Source: Thalassovita mediterranea (GTDB lineage Bacteria; Pseudomonadota; Alphaproteobacteria; Rhodobacterales; Rhodobacteraceae). Taken from it: 64,000 nucleotides of DNA. The notes beneath the pieces were generated by a model. It searched no databases and was not told the DNA's origin. It was given only the letters and a program-made list of their open reading frames with translations. Position numbers and translations under genes: made by a program. Positions 25,401-32,775 of the stretch are shown here, piece by piece (positions within the stretch are counted from its first letter, which is position 1; each line of letters opens with the position of its first letter). Where the stretch lies: contig NZ_CYSF01000002.1 in assembly GCF_001458435.1 (NCBI RefSeq), positions 112,404-176,403 of the forward strand. The letters are read 5' to 3'.

Positions 25401-25919
25401 CACCGGCCCGCTGTCCCCTGGGGGGAAGATATCGATGATGCCACCGCGCACCGCATAATCGCCCGGCTCCATCACCGTTGGTGATTGCGTGAACCCCATC
25501 CGCACAAGGAAGCCGCGCAGCGCAGCCTCATCCACCTGACCATCGACGCGGGCGGTAAAGGCAGCCTCGCGCAGAACCTCGCGCGCAGGCACCCGCTGCA
25601 TCGCGGCGCTGATGGTGGTCAGCAGCACAAACTGTTTCGGCGCGCCATGCACCAGCGCGGCCAAGGTCGCCATGCGGGCGGCAGAAATATCCGCGTTGGG
25701 GCTGACGCGGTCATAGGGCAGGCAATCCCAGCCGGGAAACAGCAGCACCGGCATATCCGGCGCAAAAAACCGCAGCGCGGCCTGCATCGCCGCCATGCGT
25801 TTGTCATCGCGGGCCACATGGACCACGGGCTGGCCGGATTTTTCAATCTCGCGCAGGATCAGCTGGGCGTCAAAACCTTCGGGCGCGCCGCCTAAAGTCA
25901 GGGTATTGGGGTTAGCCAT
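22452..25919 (-). CDS. mfd: transcription-repair coupling factor Mfd
   Basis: This 1155-residue DNA translocase releases stalled RNA polymerase and recruits UvrA. The order is a UvrB-homology N-terminal module (about 1-340), the RNAP-interaction domain (LTPGDLVVHVDHGIGRYRGLE), and the RecG-like motor with Walker A GDVGFGKTEVA, DEEQHFGV and the helicase VI motif QIRGRVGRS. The C-terminal TRCF domain follows. ATG 25919 is the best start; an upstream TTG adds four residues. Its start overlaps the stop of the membrane protein gene by 8 nt. Confidence 0.97.
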   Translation of the reverse strand: MANPNTLTLGGAPEGFDAQLILREIEKSGQPVVHVARDDKRMAAMQAALRFFAPDMPVLLFPGWDCLPYDRVSPNADISAARMATLAALVHGAPKQFVLLTTISAAMQRVPAREVLREAAFTARVDGQVDEAALRGFLVRMGFTQSPTVMEPGDYAVRGGIIDIFPPGDSGPVRLDLFGDVLDGARRFDPVSQRTIEKLEVVELAPVSEVILDEAAIRRFRQNYRIEFGAARTDDPLYEAVSAGRKHQGIEHWLPFFHERLEVLFDYLPDASVSLDDQVTPARLSRFESIEDQYETRRHAMTQKGRMDSVYKPIPPALMYLDDAGWEGAVQGRRLIQLHPLAQASGPGVADAGGRIGRNFSPERQLENVNLFEALADHIRARMEKGPVLVASYSEGARERLEGLLEDEDLIGAVSVRDVRGIGKHGLHLAVWPLEHGFETPDMTVISEQDVLGDRLIRKPQKKRRAENFLTETQSLTPGDLVVHVDHGIGRYRGLEVVRAAGAAHECILLEYAEEAKLYLPVENIELLTKYGHDEGLLDRLGGGAWQAKKAKLKERIREMADRLIRVAAERELRKAPILEPQHHAWEAFSARFPYQETDDQLNAIEDVLGDLTSGRPMDRLICGDVGFGKTEVAMRAAFIAAMSGMQVAIVAPTTLLARQHYKSFADRFRGFPLEVRSLSRFVTGKEASLTRDGLSRGTVDVVVGTHALLAKNIKFKNLGLLIIDEEQHFGVAHKERLKQLRSDIHVLTLTATPIPRTLQLSLSGVRDLSIIGTPPVDRLSIRTYVSEFDGVTVREALLREHYRGGQSFYVVPRLSDLPEIEEFLRTQVPEVSYITAHGQMAAGELDDRMNAFYDGKYDVLLATTIVESGLDIPTANTMVVHRADMFGLAQLYQIRGRVGRSKTRAYAYLTTKPRQKLTATAEKRLRVLGSLDTLGAGFTLASQDLDIRGAGNLLGEEQSGQMRDVGYELYQSMLEEAIAKIKAGELEGLSDGDDQWAPQINLGVPVLIPDTYVPDLDVRLGLYRRLSSLSGKVELEGFAAELIDRFGKLPKEVNTLMLIVRIKEMCKKAGIAKLDGGPKGATIQFHNDKFASPQGLVEYIQGQNGLAKVKDNKIVVRRDWKSDGDKIKGAFAIARDLAAKVIEEKKRLKAKAKT

Positions 25920-26562
25920 CGGTGGGCTCAATCTCTTCTACTTTGAACAGGTCGTTGTCGAGATGGCGCACCAGATTGACATAAATCCCCCAGACAGAGG
26001 TCACGAAAATCGACACCATGCCAATCGCCTGAATGGTCATCCGCAGGCGGGTCAGCACCTTGCGCAGATCAGCGCCGCGCAGCCCCTGCCCGTCGATCCG
26101 TGCAGCCGCGCGGTGCGACAGATAGCCGACCAGTGTCATCGGTGTCCCCAGCAGCGCAAGAGCCTGTGCAAATTCAATGTTATAGCCCCAGCCAAGGATC
26201 AACAAAGACGACAACACAAAGCTGGTGAAAACCGTTGCCCAAGTGCCCGCCACGTTGGTGACATAGAGCCGACGGCGCACAAAGCCATAGGCAATTTGCT
26301 CCAGATCAGCCTGCGCGCCTTCCGGGTCACGTGCGGCGCGGGTCACCATGTCGTAGGGCACACCCAGAACCCAATGGCTGGCCGTTGACCACATCACCGC
26401 CAGCGCAATCCAGAACCACAGGTTGGAAAAGGACCTGAGGTCCATCATTTCATTCAGGTAGGTGTACCAGGTCAAATTCTCGGCCCCAAAAAGATCTTCT
26501 GCCTTCAATACTGCGCACGCGCGGCAATTCCTACCCTTGAGGTAGAGGAAATTCCATGCCAC
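25912..26562 (-). CDS. membrane protein next to mfd (annotated in relatives as component of SufBCD complex)
   Basis: This protein has up to 216 residues, with four to five membrane segments starting at LRSFSNLWFWIALAVMW. Other recognisable parts are SHWVLGVPYDMVTRAARDP, FTSFVLSSLLILGWG and VSIFVTSVWGIYVNL. I recall homologues in Rhodobacteraceae carrying the label 'component of SufBCD complex', without known basis; nothing here shows Fe-S function. The true start is uncertain: homologues usually begin just before WYTYLNE, which would be a TTG codon some 30 residues in. Its 3' end overlaps mfd. Confidence 0.72.
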   Translation of the reverse strand: MAWNFLYLKGRNCRACAVLKAEDLFGAENLTWYTYLNEMMDLRSFSNLWFWIALAVMWSTASHWVLGVPYDMVTRAARDPEGAQADLEQIAYGFVRRRLYVTNVAGTWATVFTSFVLSSLLILGWGYNIEFAQALALLGTPMTLVGYLSHRAAARIDGQGLRGADLRKVLTRLRMTIQAIGMVSIFVTSVWGIYVNLVRHLDNDLFKVEEIEPTDG

Positions 26563-26648
26563 CCATAGGTCAAACCACGCTCACCCTGACGGGTGCGCTG
26601 TCAGACTGCCGGGCCCGAAGGTGATGGGCCAGAAGAAAGGTTCCAAAG

Positions 26649-27644
26649 ATGTCGCTTGCCCCCTTCCCCGCCGCGCGTTACCGCCGCCTGCGCCGTTCGT
26701 CCCAGATCCGCGATCTGGTGCGGGAAAACACGCTGACAGTGGATGACATGATCTGGCCGGTGTTCATCCGCGACGGCGACGGTGTGGAAGAGCCTGTGAC
26801 GTCCATGCCCGGCGTTGTGCGCCGCTCTGTCGATAAAATCGTTGATGCCGCGCGCGAGGCGGCAGATCTGGGCATTCCGGTGATCTGCCTGTTTCCCTAC
26901 ACTGACCCCAGCCTGAAAACGAAAGGCTGCGAAGAGGCGTGGAACCCCGACAACCTGACCAACCGCGCCACCCGCGCGATCCGCGATGCGGGCATCGATA
27001 TTGCGATCATGTCGGATGTGGCGCTGGATCCGTATAACATCGACGGTCACGACGGGTTTGTGCGCGATGGCAAGATTTTGAACGATGAAACGGTTGAGGC
27101 GCTGGTGAAACAGGCGCTGTCTCAGGCAGAGGCTGGCGTGGATATCATCGGCCCGTCGGACATGATGGATGGCCGCATCGGCGCGTTGCGCACCGCACTA
27201 GAGGCAGAGGGGCATCAGGACGTGACGCTGATGTCCTATTCCGCCAAATACGCCAGCGGGTTTTACGGCCCGTTTCGCGATGCGGTCGGCGCCAGCGGCA
27301 ATCTGAAGGGCGACAAAAGCACCTATCAAATGAACCCCGCCAATGGCGATGAAGCGATGCGCATGATCGCCCGCGATCTGGCTGAGGGTGCGGATATGGT
27401 GATGGTCAAGCCCGGCATGCCCTACCTCGACATCTGCCGTCGGGTGAAGGACCAGTTTGCTGTGCCCACCTTTGCCTATCAGGTGTCCGGTGAATACGCG
27501 ATGATCCAAGCGGGTGCGCAAAACGGCTGGGTCGACGGGCAGAAGGTGATGATGGAAAGTCTGATGTGCTTCAAGCGCGCGGGATGCGACGGCATCTTGA
27601 CCTATTTCGCGCCCGAAGTGGCGCGGGTTCTGCATAGCCTTTGA
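26649..27644 (+). CDS. hemB: delta-aminolevulinic acid dehydratase (porphobilinogen synthase) HemB
   Basis: This 331-residue enzyme condenses two aminolevulinate molecules to porphobilinogen in haem, bacteriochlorophyll and cobalamin synthesis. The Schiff-base lysines are in MSYSAKYASGFYGP and MVKPGMPYLD. The metal-site segment reads DVALDPYNIDGHDG, lacking the three cysteines of zinc-type enzymes. It therefore belongs to the Mg2+-using or metal-independent class, as described for Rhodobacter capsulatus. The ATG has AAGAAAGG upstream. Single gene. Confidence 0.97.
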   Translation: MSLAPFPAARYRRLRRSSQIRDLVRENTLTVDDMIWPVFIRDGDGVEEPVTSMPGVVRRSVDKIVDAAREAADLGIPVICLFPYTDPSLKTKGCEEAWNPDNLTNRATRAIRDAGIDIAIMSDVALDPYNIDGHDGFVRDGKILNDETVEALVKQALSQAEAGVDIIGPSDMMDGRIGALRTALEAEGHQDVTLMSYSAKYASGFYGPFRDAVGASGNLKGDKSTYQMNPANGDEAMRMIARDLAEGADMVMVKPGMPYLDICRRVKDQFAVPTFAYQVSGEYAMIQAGAQNGWVDGQKVMMESLMCFKRAGCDGILTYFAPEVARVLHSL

Positions 27645-27827
27645 TATCGGGTTTAAGCGGGCGCTTGCCCATAACAACAGTGTGCGCGCAAAGGCCGTGA
27701 CAGGCCCTGCGCGCCCATATATAGTGGTGCATAGAATTCCGGGCGACAGACCCGAACTACGTGGGTGTTAACGTTAGGCGATAGCACCTTGGCAAGCAGG
27801 CAACGAAATACACAGACGGGCATTCTC

Positions 27828-28385
27828 ATGACCAATTTCACACGACGTGGCTTCTCGCTGGCGCTGGCAGGTGCAGGCCTGACCGCAGCATGCAGCAATG
27901 GCGTAGGCGCCAATGGCGCACCGAAAATCGACGCGCGTGTCGATAAAACCCTGAACTACCTCTATTCGCGCTACCCCAACACCCGCGATCTGGCGGAAAA
28001 ATCCAACGGTCAGCTGGTGATGCCGCTGATCACTGAGGCTGGATTTGGCATCGGTGGTGGTTACGGCCGCGGTGCGCTGCGTGTGGATGGTGTAACGGTT
28101 GATTACTACTCGGCCACCAAGGGCAGCTTTGGCCTGCAAATCGGCGCACAACAGTTTGCGCACGTTCTGTTCTTCATGACCGAACAGTCGCTGATGCGGT
28201 TCCGCCATTCGTCCGGCTGGGCCGCTGGTGCTGACGTGGAATACGCGCTGAACGATCAGGGCGGCAACCTGCGGGCAGACACCACCACCGCGACCTCGCC
28301 GGTTGTGGCGCTGATCTTCGGTCAGGCGGGCCTGATGGCAGGTGCGACGCTGGAAGGTGTGAAATACACCCGCATCATCCCCTGA
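27828..28385 (+). CDS. SYLF/YSC84-type lipoprotein
   Basis: This 185-residue exported protein begins with a Tat-like, lipoprotein-type signal (TRRGFSLALAGAGLTAACS, lipobox LTAAC). The mature part has the Ysc84/SYLF actin-and-lipid-binding fold features: glycine-rich GFGIGGGYGRGALRV, YYSATKGSFGLQIGAQ and a C-terminal GLMAGATLEGVKYTRI. Bacterial members are envelope lipoproteins of unclear role. I placed the start at the ATG at 27828, just before the signal. A terminator follows. Confidence 0.87.
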   Translation: MTNFTRRGFSLALAGAGLTAACSNGVGANGAPKIDARVDKTLNYLYSRYPNTRDLAEKSNGQLVMPLITEAGFGIGGGYGRGALRVDGVTVDYYSATKGSFGLQIGAQQFAHVLFFMTEQSLMRFRHSSGWAAGADVEYALNDQGGNLRADTTTATSPVVALIFGQAGLMAGATLEGVKYTRIIP

Positions 28386-28406
28386 TGTTTTAGCAGTTTT
28401 GAAAAT

Positions 28407-28438
28407 AAAAACGCGCCTCATTCGGGGCGCGTTTTTTG
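28407..28438 (+). terminator. Rho-independent terminator after SYLF lipoprotein gene
   Basis: ACGCGCC (28411-28417) pairs with GGCGCGT (28426-28432), flanked by an A-run and a T-run. Confidence 0.87.
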
Positions 28439-28459
28439 TTTATATATTAATTTTGGGAT

Positions 28460-28927
28460 CTAACTGCCTGTTTCAGCTTTCTTTTCCCAGCGCCCGCTTT
28501 CTTCGGACCAATACTGCGCTGCGCAGCCTGCGCCGGTCAGGGCCTTCCATTGGCTGCGGGCATGATCGACGGCCATTTCATCAAGACCGTCAAACAGGAT
28601 ACAGACGCGATCCAGTGCCGCGACCTCTTCGGCCGTGACAGCCGCACCACCGACGGACATCAGACAGCTGGCGCCGTTTGCCTCAGCCATTACATCATGT
28701 CCCAGCAGAACAGGCTGCTGCGCATCATGCGCGCCACCGGCCAGCCCGTGTGGGAGGAAGCTGTCCTCAGCCCCTTTCCACAAGGCCAGATCAAGGGCCT
28801 GCATCATCCCCTCATCCTGACCACGCACCACAACGCGCCAGCCTGCCTGCAGGGACTTCCCTAGCAGCATAGGTAGCGTCTGCGCCAAAGGTGCGCGGGT
28901 CAGGTGATAGAAATATGCAGCGCCCAT
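28460..28927 (-). CDS. holC: DNA polymerase III chi subunit HolC
   Basis: This 155-residue clamp-loader accessory protein links the psi subunit to SSB. It has the family start AAYFYHLTRAPLAQTLPMLL and the conserved LWKGAEDSFLPHG and RVCILFDGLDE. It lies 6 bp downstream of pepA, the same pairing as in E. coli (pepA-holC), and is clearly co-transcribed. Confidence 0.93.
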   Translation of the reverse strand: MGAAYFYHLTRAPLAQTLPMLLGKSLQAGWRVVVRGQDEGMMQALDLALWKGAEDSFLPHGLAGGAHDAQQPVLLGHDVMAEANGASCLMSVGGAAVTAEEVAALDRVCILFDGLDEMAVDHARSQWKALTGAGCAAQYWSEESGRWEKKAETGS

Positions 28928-28933
28928 CGTGGC

Positions 28934-30403
28934 TTAGCCCTCGAACTTGTCAGCGACCAGACGGTTCAGTGCCAAAACACCCCAACCGGTCGATCCTTTG
29001 GGCGCATAGGCAGTTTCCGCCTTCACGCTGGCCACACCCGCGATGTCGAGGTGGATCCAGGGTGTGCCATCTTTGATGAAACGTTGCAGGAATTGCGCCG
29101 CGGTGATCGAGCCACCGGCGCGGGTGCCGACGTTTTTCATATCGGCAATCGCCGATTTCAGCTGGTCGTCATAGGCCTGCCCCATCGGCATGCGCCATGC
29201 GCCTTCGCCCTCGGCCTCTGCCGCTTTCAGGAAGCCTTTGCACAACTCATCATCGTTGGAGAAGACACCGGCGTTTTCATGGCCCAGACCGATGATAATC
29301 GCGCCAGTCAAAGTGGCCAGATCAATCACACCTGCGGGGTTGAAGCGATCCTGTGCGTACCACAGCACGTCGGCCAGAACCAAGCGGCCCTCGGCGTCGG
29401 TGTTGATCACTTCGATCGTGTCGCCCTTCATGGATTTGACCACATCACCCGGGCGGGTGGCGTTGCCGGACGGCATGTTTTCCACCAGACCAACCAGACC
29501 CACAACGTTTGCCTTGGCTTTGCGCAGGGCCAGCGATTTCATCGCGCCAGCCACAACGCCTGCGCCGCCCATGTCCATGGTCATGTCTTCCATGCCGCCT
29601 GCGGGTTTCAGGCTGATGCCGCCAGTATCAAACACCACACCTTTGCCGACCAGTGCCAGCGGCGCTGCGTCCGCGTCGCCGCCTTTCCACTGCATGACGA
29701 CGACCTTGGATGGGCTGTCGCTGCCCTGACCAACGCACAAGAGGCTGCCCATGCCCAGCTCAGTCAGCTTGTCCTCTTCCAGCACTTCGACCTCTAGGCC
29801 CAGCGATTTCAGCTCGACCAAGCGGTTGGCGAACTCGGTGGTGGTCAGCACGTTTGCCGGTTCCGATGTCAGATCACGGGTGAAAAACACACCTTCGGCC
29901 ATGGCAAACAGCGGCGCGGCGGCTTCGGTCGCTTCGTCCGGTTTGGAACAGGCGATGCGTGCAGCTGCGCCCGCTTCGGCGTCTGCGGTTTTGTGATCGC
30001 TGAAGCTATAGGCGCGCAGGGTCAGGCCCAGGGCGATCTGTTCAACATGGCGGGTATTGCCTGCGGCCAAGAGCAGCGCGTCGGTGCCTTTGGCGCGGGC
30101 CAGTGCAACGCCTGCCTCGCGCGCATCCTCCACGCTGGCACGGCGCGACAGTTTCACCACATCCAATGCCTCTGCCGCCAGACCGACGGGATAGGCCAGT
30201 GTGATCATCTGACCTTGTTTCGCTTTTGCAAAACGCTCTGCCTCTGCCAGTCGCGACAGCGCGCCACGGGTCAGTTTGTTCAACCGCCGACCGGCTGGGT
30301 CCAGTTTGCCCTCTTCGTCCACGATGACAGCTACGCGGCCCTCAACAGTGGCAAATACGTCAATATCTGTAGCCTCAAAAGTGACGGAAATCGGTGTGGT
30401 CAT
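28934..30403 (-). CDS. pepA: leucyl (cytosol) aminopeptidase PepA
   Basis: This 489-residue M17 peptidase has two metal centres built from GKGVVFDTGGISLKP, MDMGGAG and the signature NTDAEGRLVLAD. The N-terminal regulatory domain (about 1-170) is more divergent. It removes N-terminal residues from peptides in the cytosol. The gene is divergent from the lptF operon and followed by holC. Confidence 0.95.
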   Translation of the reverse strand: MTTPISVTFEATDIDVFATVEGRVAVIVDEEGKLDPAGRRLNKLTRGALSRLAEAERFAKAKQGQMITLAYPVGLAAEALDVVKLSRRASVEDAREAGVALARAKGTDALLLAAGNTRHVEQIALGLTLRAYSFSDHKTADAEAGAAARIACSKPDEATEAAAPLFAMAEGVFFTRDLTSEPANVLTTTEFANRLVELKSLGLEVEVLEEDKLTELGMGSLLCVGQGSDSPSKVVVMQWKGGDADAAPLALVGKGVVFDTGGISLKPAGGMEDMTMDMGGAGVVAGAMKSLALRKAKANVVGLVGLVENMPSGNATRPGDVVKSMKGDTIEVINTDAEGRLVLADVLWYAQDRFNPAGVIDLATLTGAIIIGLGHENAGVFSNDDELCKGFLKAAEAEGEGAWRMPMGQAYDDQLKSAIADMKNVGTRAGGSITAAQFLQRFIKDGTPWIHLDIAGVASVKAETAYAPKGSTGWGVLALNRLVADKFEG

Positions 30404-30532
30404 TGCAATGCTCCCTCAGGGTGTTTGAAACAGATTTAGCGTTCCTCCGCCGACAATGCCAGATAGCAGTTTTCCCCGCGTGCGACATGCAGTAGGGTCC
30501 GGCGCAAGTATTTGACGTCCTTGGGGGGACAG

Positions 30533-31681
30533 GTGTCGAGATTTGACAGATATATGCTGTCACAGCTGATGGTGCTGTTTGGCTTTTTTGCGCTGGTGTT
30601 GGTGTCGATCTATTGGATCAACTCCGCAGTTCGGCTGTTTGATCGACTGATTGGCGACGGCCAGTCTGCACTGGTGTTTCTGGAATTTACCGCCCTGACC
30701 CTGCCCAATGTCATCCGCTTGGTCTTGCCCATGTCGGTGTTTGCGGGCGCGGTTTACGTCACCAACCGGCTTAGCAATGAATCAGAACTGGTTGTCATGC
30801 AGGCCACCGGTTTCAGTCCGTGGCGGTTGGCGCGCCCTGTTGTCTATTATGGTTTGATCGTCGGTGTGCTGATGTCGTTGCTGACGCATATTCTGGTGCC
30901 GATCTCTTTGGGTCAAATGCGCGAGCGTGAGGATGAAATTTCCCGCAACGTCACCGCGCGTCTGTTGACCGAGGGCACTTTTTTGCATCCATCGAAGGGC
31001 ATCACATTCTATATTCGTGAAATCGATCTGGATGGCACATTGAACGATGTTTATCTGTCCGATCGCCGTGATCCGACCCGCGCGCTAAGCTATACTGCCC
31101 GTCAGGCCTATCTGATTCAGGATCAAGGCGCGGTGAAGCTGGTTATGGTCGACGGTCTGGCCCAAAGTTTCACCCCCGAAGATACCCGTCTGTTCACCAC
31201 GACATTTGATGATTTTGCCTATGACATCAGTTCCGTCCTGACCCCGCGCAGAACACGTCCTGCGGACGTGCGCCACCGTCCGACCTGGGATCTGCTGCCC
31301 GGCACCGGCGGTATTGATCGTGCGGTGGCGGAAACCGGGGTCAGCCGCGCCTACGTGATTGAACAGCTGCATTTCCGCGTCAATCAGGCGTTTCTATGTC
31401 TGGCGGCGGCTATGATCGGGTTTTCGACCCTGCTGTTGGGGCAGTTTTCGCGATTTGGCGTGTGGCGCCAGATCGTAGGCGCATTGGTTTTGCTGGTCAT
31501 CGTAAAGCTGGTCGAAGGTGTCGCAACCGACGCAGTGCGCGCCAACGCGGGACTGTGGCCACTGGTTTATGCGCCCTCCATTGCCGGATTGGGGATGGCT
31601 GCGGTCATTTTGCACATCGCGGCCCGTCCCCGTGGTCGCCGCCGTGCCTCCGCGCCTGCCGCAGAAGGAGCAGGGGCATGA
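30533..31681 (+). CDS. lptF: LPS export ABC transporter permease LptF
   Basis: This 382-residue inner-membrane component of LptB2FGC extracts LPS from the inner membrane. It has three N-terminal and three C-terminal transmembrane segments around a periplasmic jellyroll (about 130-260). The coupling stretch NRLSNESELVVMQATGFSPW is typical. GTG at 30533 is the best start because a GGGGGAC ribosome binding site lies just before it; no ATG fits the family N-terminus. It overlaps lptG by 4 nt. Confidence 0.95.
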   Translation: MSRFDRYMLSQLMVLFGFFALVLVSIYWINSAVRLFDRLIGDGQSALVFLEFTALTLPNVIRLVLPMSVFAGAVYVTNRLSNESELVVMQATGFSPWRLARPVVYYGLIVGVLMSLLTHILVPISLGQMREREDEISRNVTARLLTEGTFLHPSKGITFYIREIDLDGTLNDVYLSDRRDPTRALSYTARQAYLIQDQGAVKLVMVDGLAQSFTPEDTRLFTTTFDDFAYDISSVLTPRRTRPADVRHRPTWDLLPGTGGIDRAVAETGVSRAYVIEQLHFRVNQAFLCLAAAMIGFSTLLLGQFSRFGVWRQIVGALVLLVIVKLVEGVATDAVRANAGLWPLVYAPSIAGLGMAAVILHIAARPRGRRRASAPAAEGAGA

Positions 31682-32775
31682 GGCTAGATCTGTATTTTGC
31701 ACGCAAGTTCCTGACGCTATTTGCGGGTATCCTCGGGGTGTTTTTCCTGTTGATGACCCTGATTGATCTGGTCGAACAGATCAGCCGATTTTCCGCACGT
31801 GGCGTGGCCTTCGGGGATATCGTTGAGCTGACACTGCTCAATGCCCCCAAGGGCCTGTATGACATCCTGCCGTTGGTGATGATCCTGACCACGATCAGCC
31901 TGTTTCTGGGCCTGGCACGGTCATCAGAACTGGTGGTGGTGCGCGCCAGTGGTCGTTCGGCGTTGCGCAGTCTGGTGTCGCCGTTGATCGTGGCGGCGTT
32001 GATTGGCGTGATGGCAGTGGCAGTGTTCAACCCAATCGTTGCCGCGACCTCCAAGCGATATGAAACGCTGTTTGAAAACTACATCAGCGGCAGCGCACAG
32101 GCGTTTTCCATTAGTAGCGAAGGCCTGTGGCTACGCCAGGGGGATCAGAACGGCCAATCTGTGATCCGCGCGTCGCGGGTGGATTCCGGTGGCACGGTGT
32201 TTTTTAATGTCACCTTCCTGAATTATCACAGCAGCGGCGGCCCCAGCAGCCGGATCGAAGCGCGCGCTGCGCGTCTGACCGATGGCGCGTGGGAGCTTAC
32301 GGACGTAAAGCGCTGGCAGTTTGTGTCTGGTGCCAATCCCGAAGCCGATGCAAAGGTTTTGGCAGAGCTTCGCATTCCCTCAACCCTGACCCGAGAACGT
32401 ATCCGTGACAGTTTCGGTATGCCCAGTACGATTTCGATTTGGGATTTGCCGGCTTATATTGACCAGCTGGAGCGCGCTGGATTTTCCGCACGCCGCCACA
32501 CGGTTTGGATGCAGCGTGAATTGGCGCGGCCGCTGTTTTTGGTGGCGATGGTGATGATTGCTTCTGCCTTTACCATGCGCCACAGCAGGTTCGGCCGTAC
32601 AGGTTTGGCTGTTCTGACCTCGATCATGATGGGGTTTGGTCTGTATTACATCCGTAACTTTGCGCAAATTCTTGGTGAAAATGGACAAATTGCCATTTCG
32701 CTGGCTGCGTGGACGCCACCTGTGGCATCGGTGATGCTTGCACTTGGGCTGCTTTTGCATATGGAGGACGGATGA
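31678..32775 (+). CDS. lptG: LPS export ABC transporter permease LptG
   Basis: This 365-residue partner of LptF shares its topology: RLDLYFARKFLTLFAGILG at the N-terminus, LGLARSSELVVVRASGRSALR coupling helix, a periplasmic jellyroll, and three final membrane segments. The ATG overlaps the lptF stop (ATGA) and has AGGAG upstream. It ends in a 4-nt overlap with lptD. Confidence 0.95.
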   Translation: MRLDLYFARKFLTLFAGILGVFFLLMTLIDLVEQISRFSARGVAFGDIVELTLLNAPKGLYDILPLVMILTTISLFLGLARSSELVVVRASGRSALRSLVSPLIVAALIGVMAVAVFNPIVAATSKRYETLFENYISGSAQAFSISSEGLWLRQGDQNGQSVIRASRVDSGGTVFFNVTFLNYHSSGGPSSRIEARAARLTDGAWELTDVKRWQFVSGANPEADAKVLAELRIPSTLTRERIRDSFGMPSTISIWDLPAYIDQLERAGFSARRHTVWMQRELARPLFLVAMVMIASAFTMRHSRFGRTGLAVLTSIMMGFGLYYIRNFAQILGENGQIAISLAAWTPPVASVMLALGLLLHMEDG

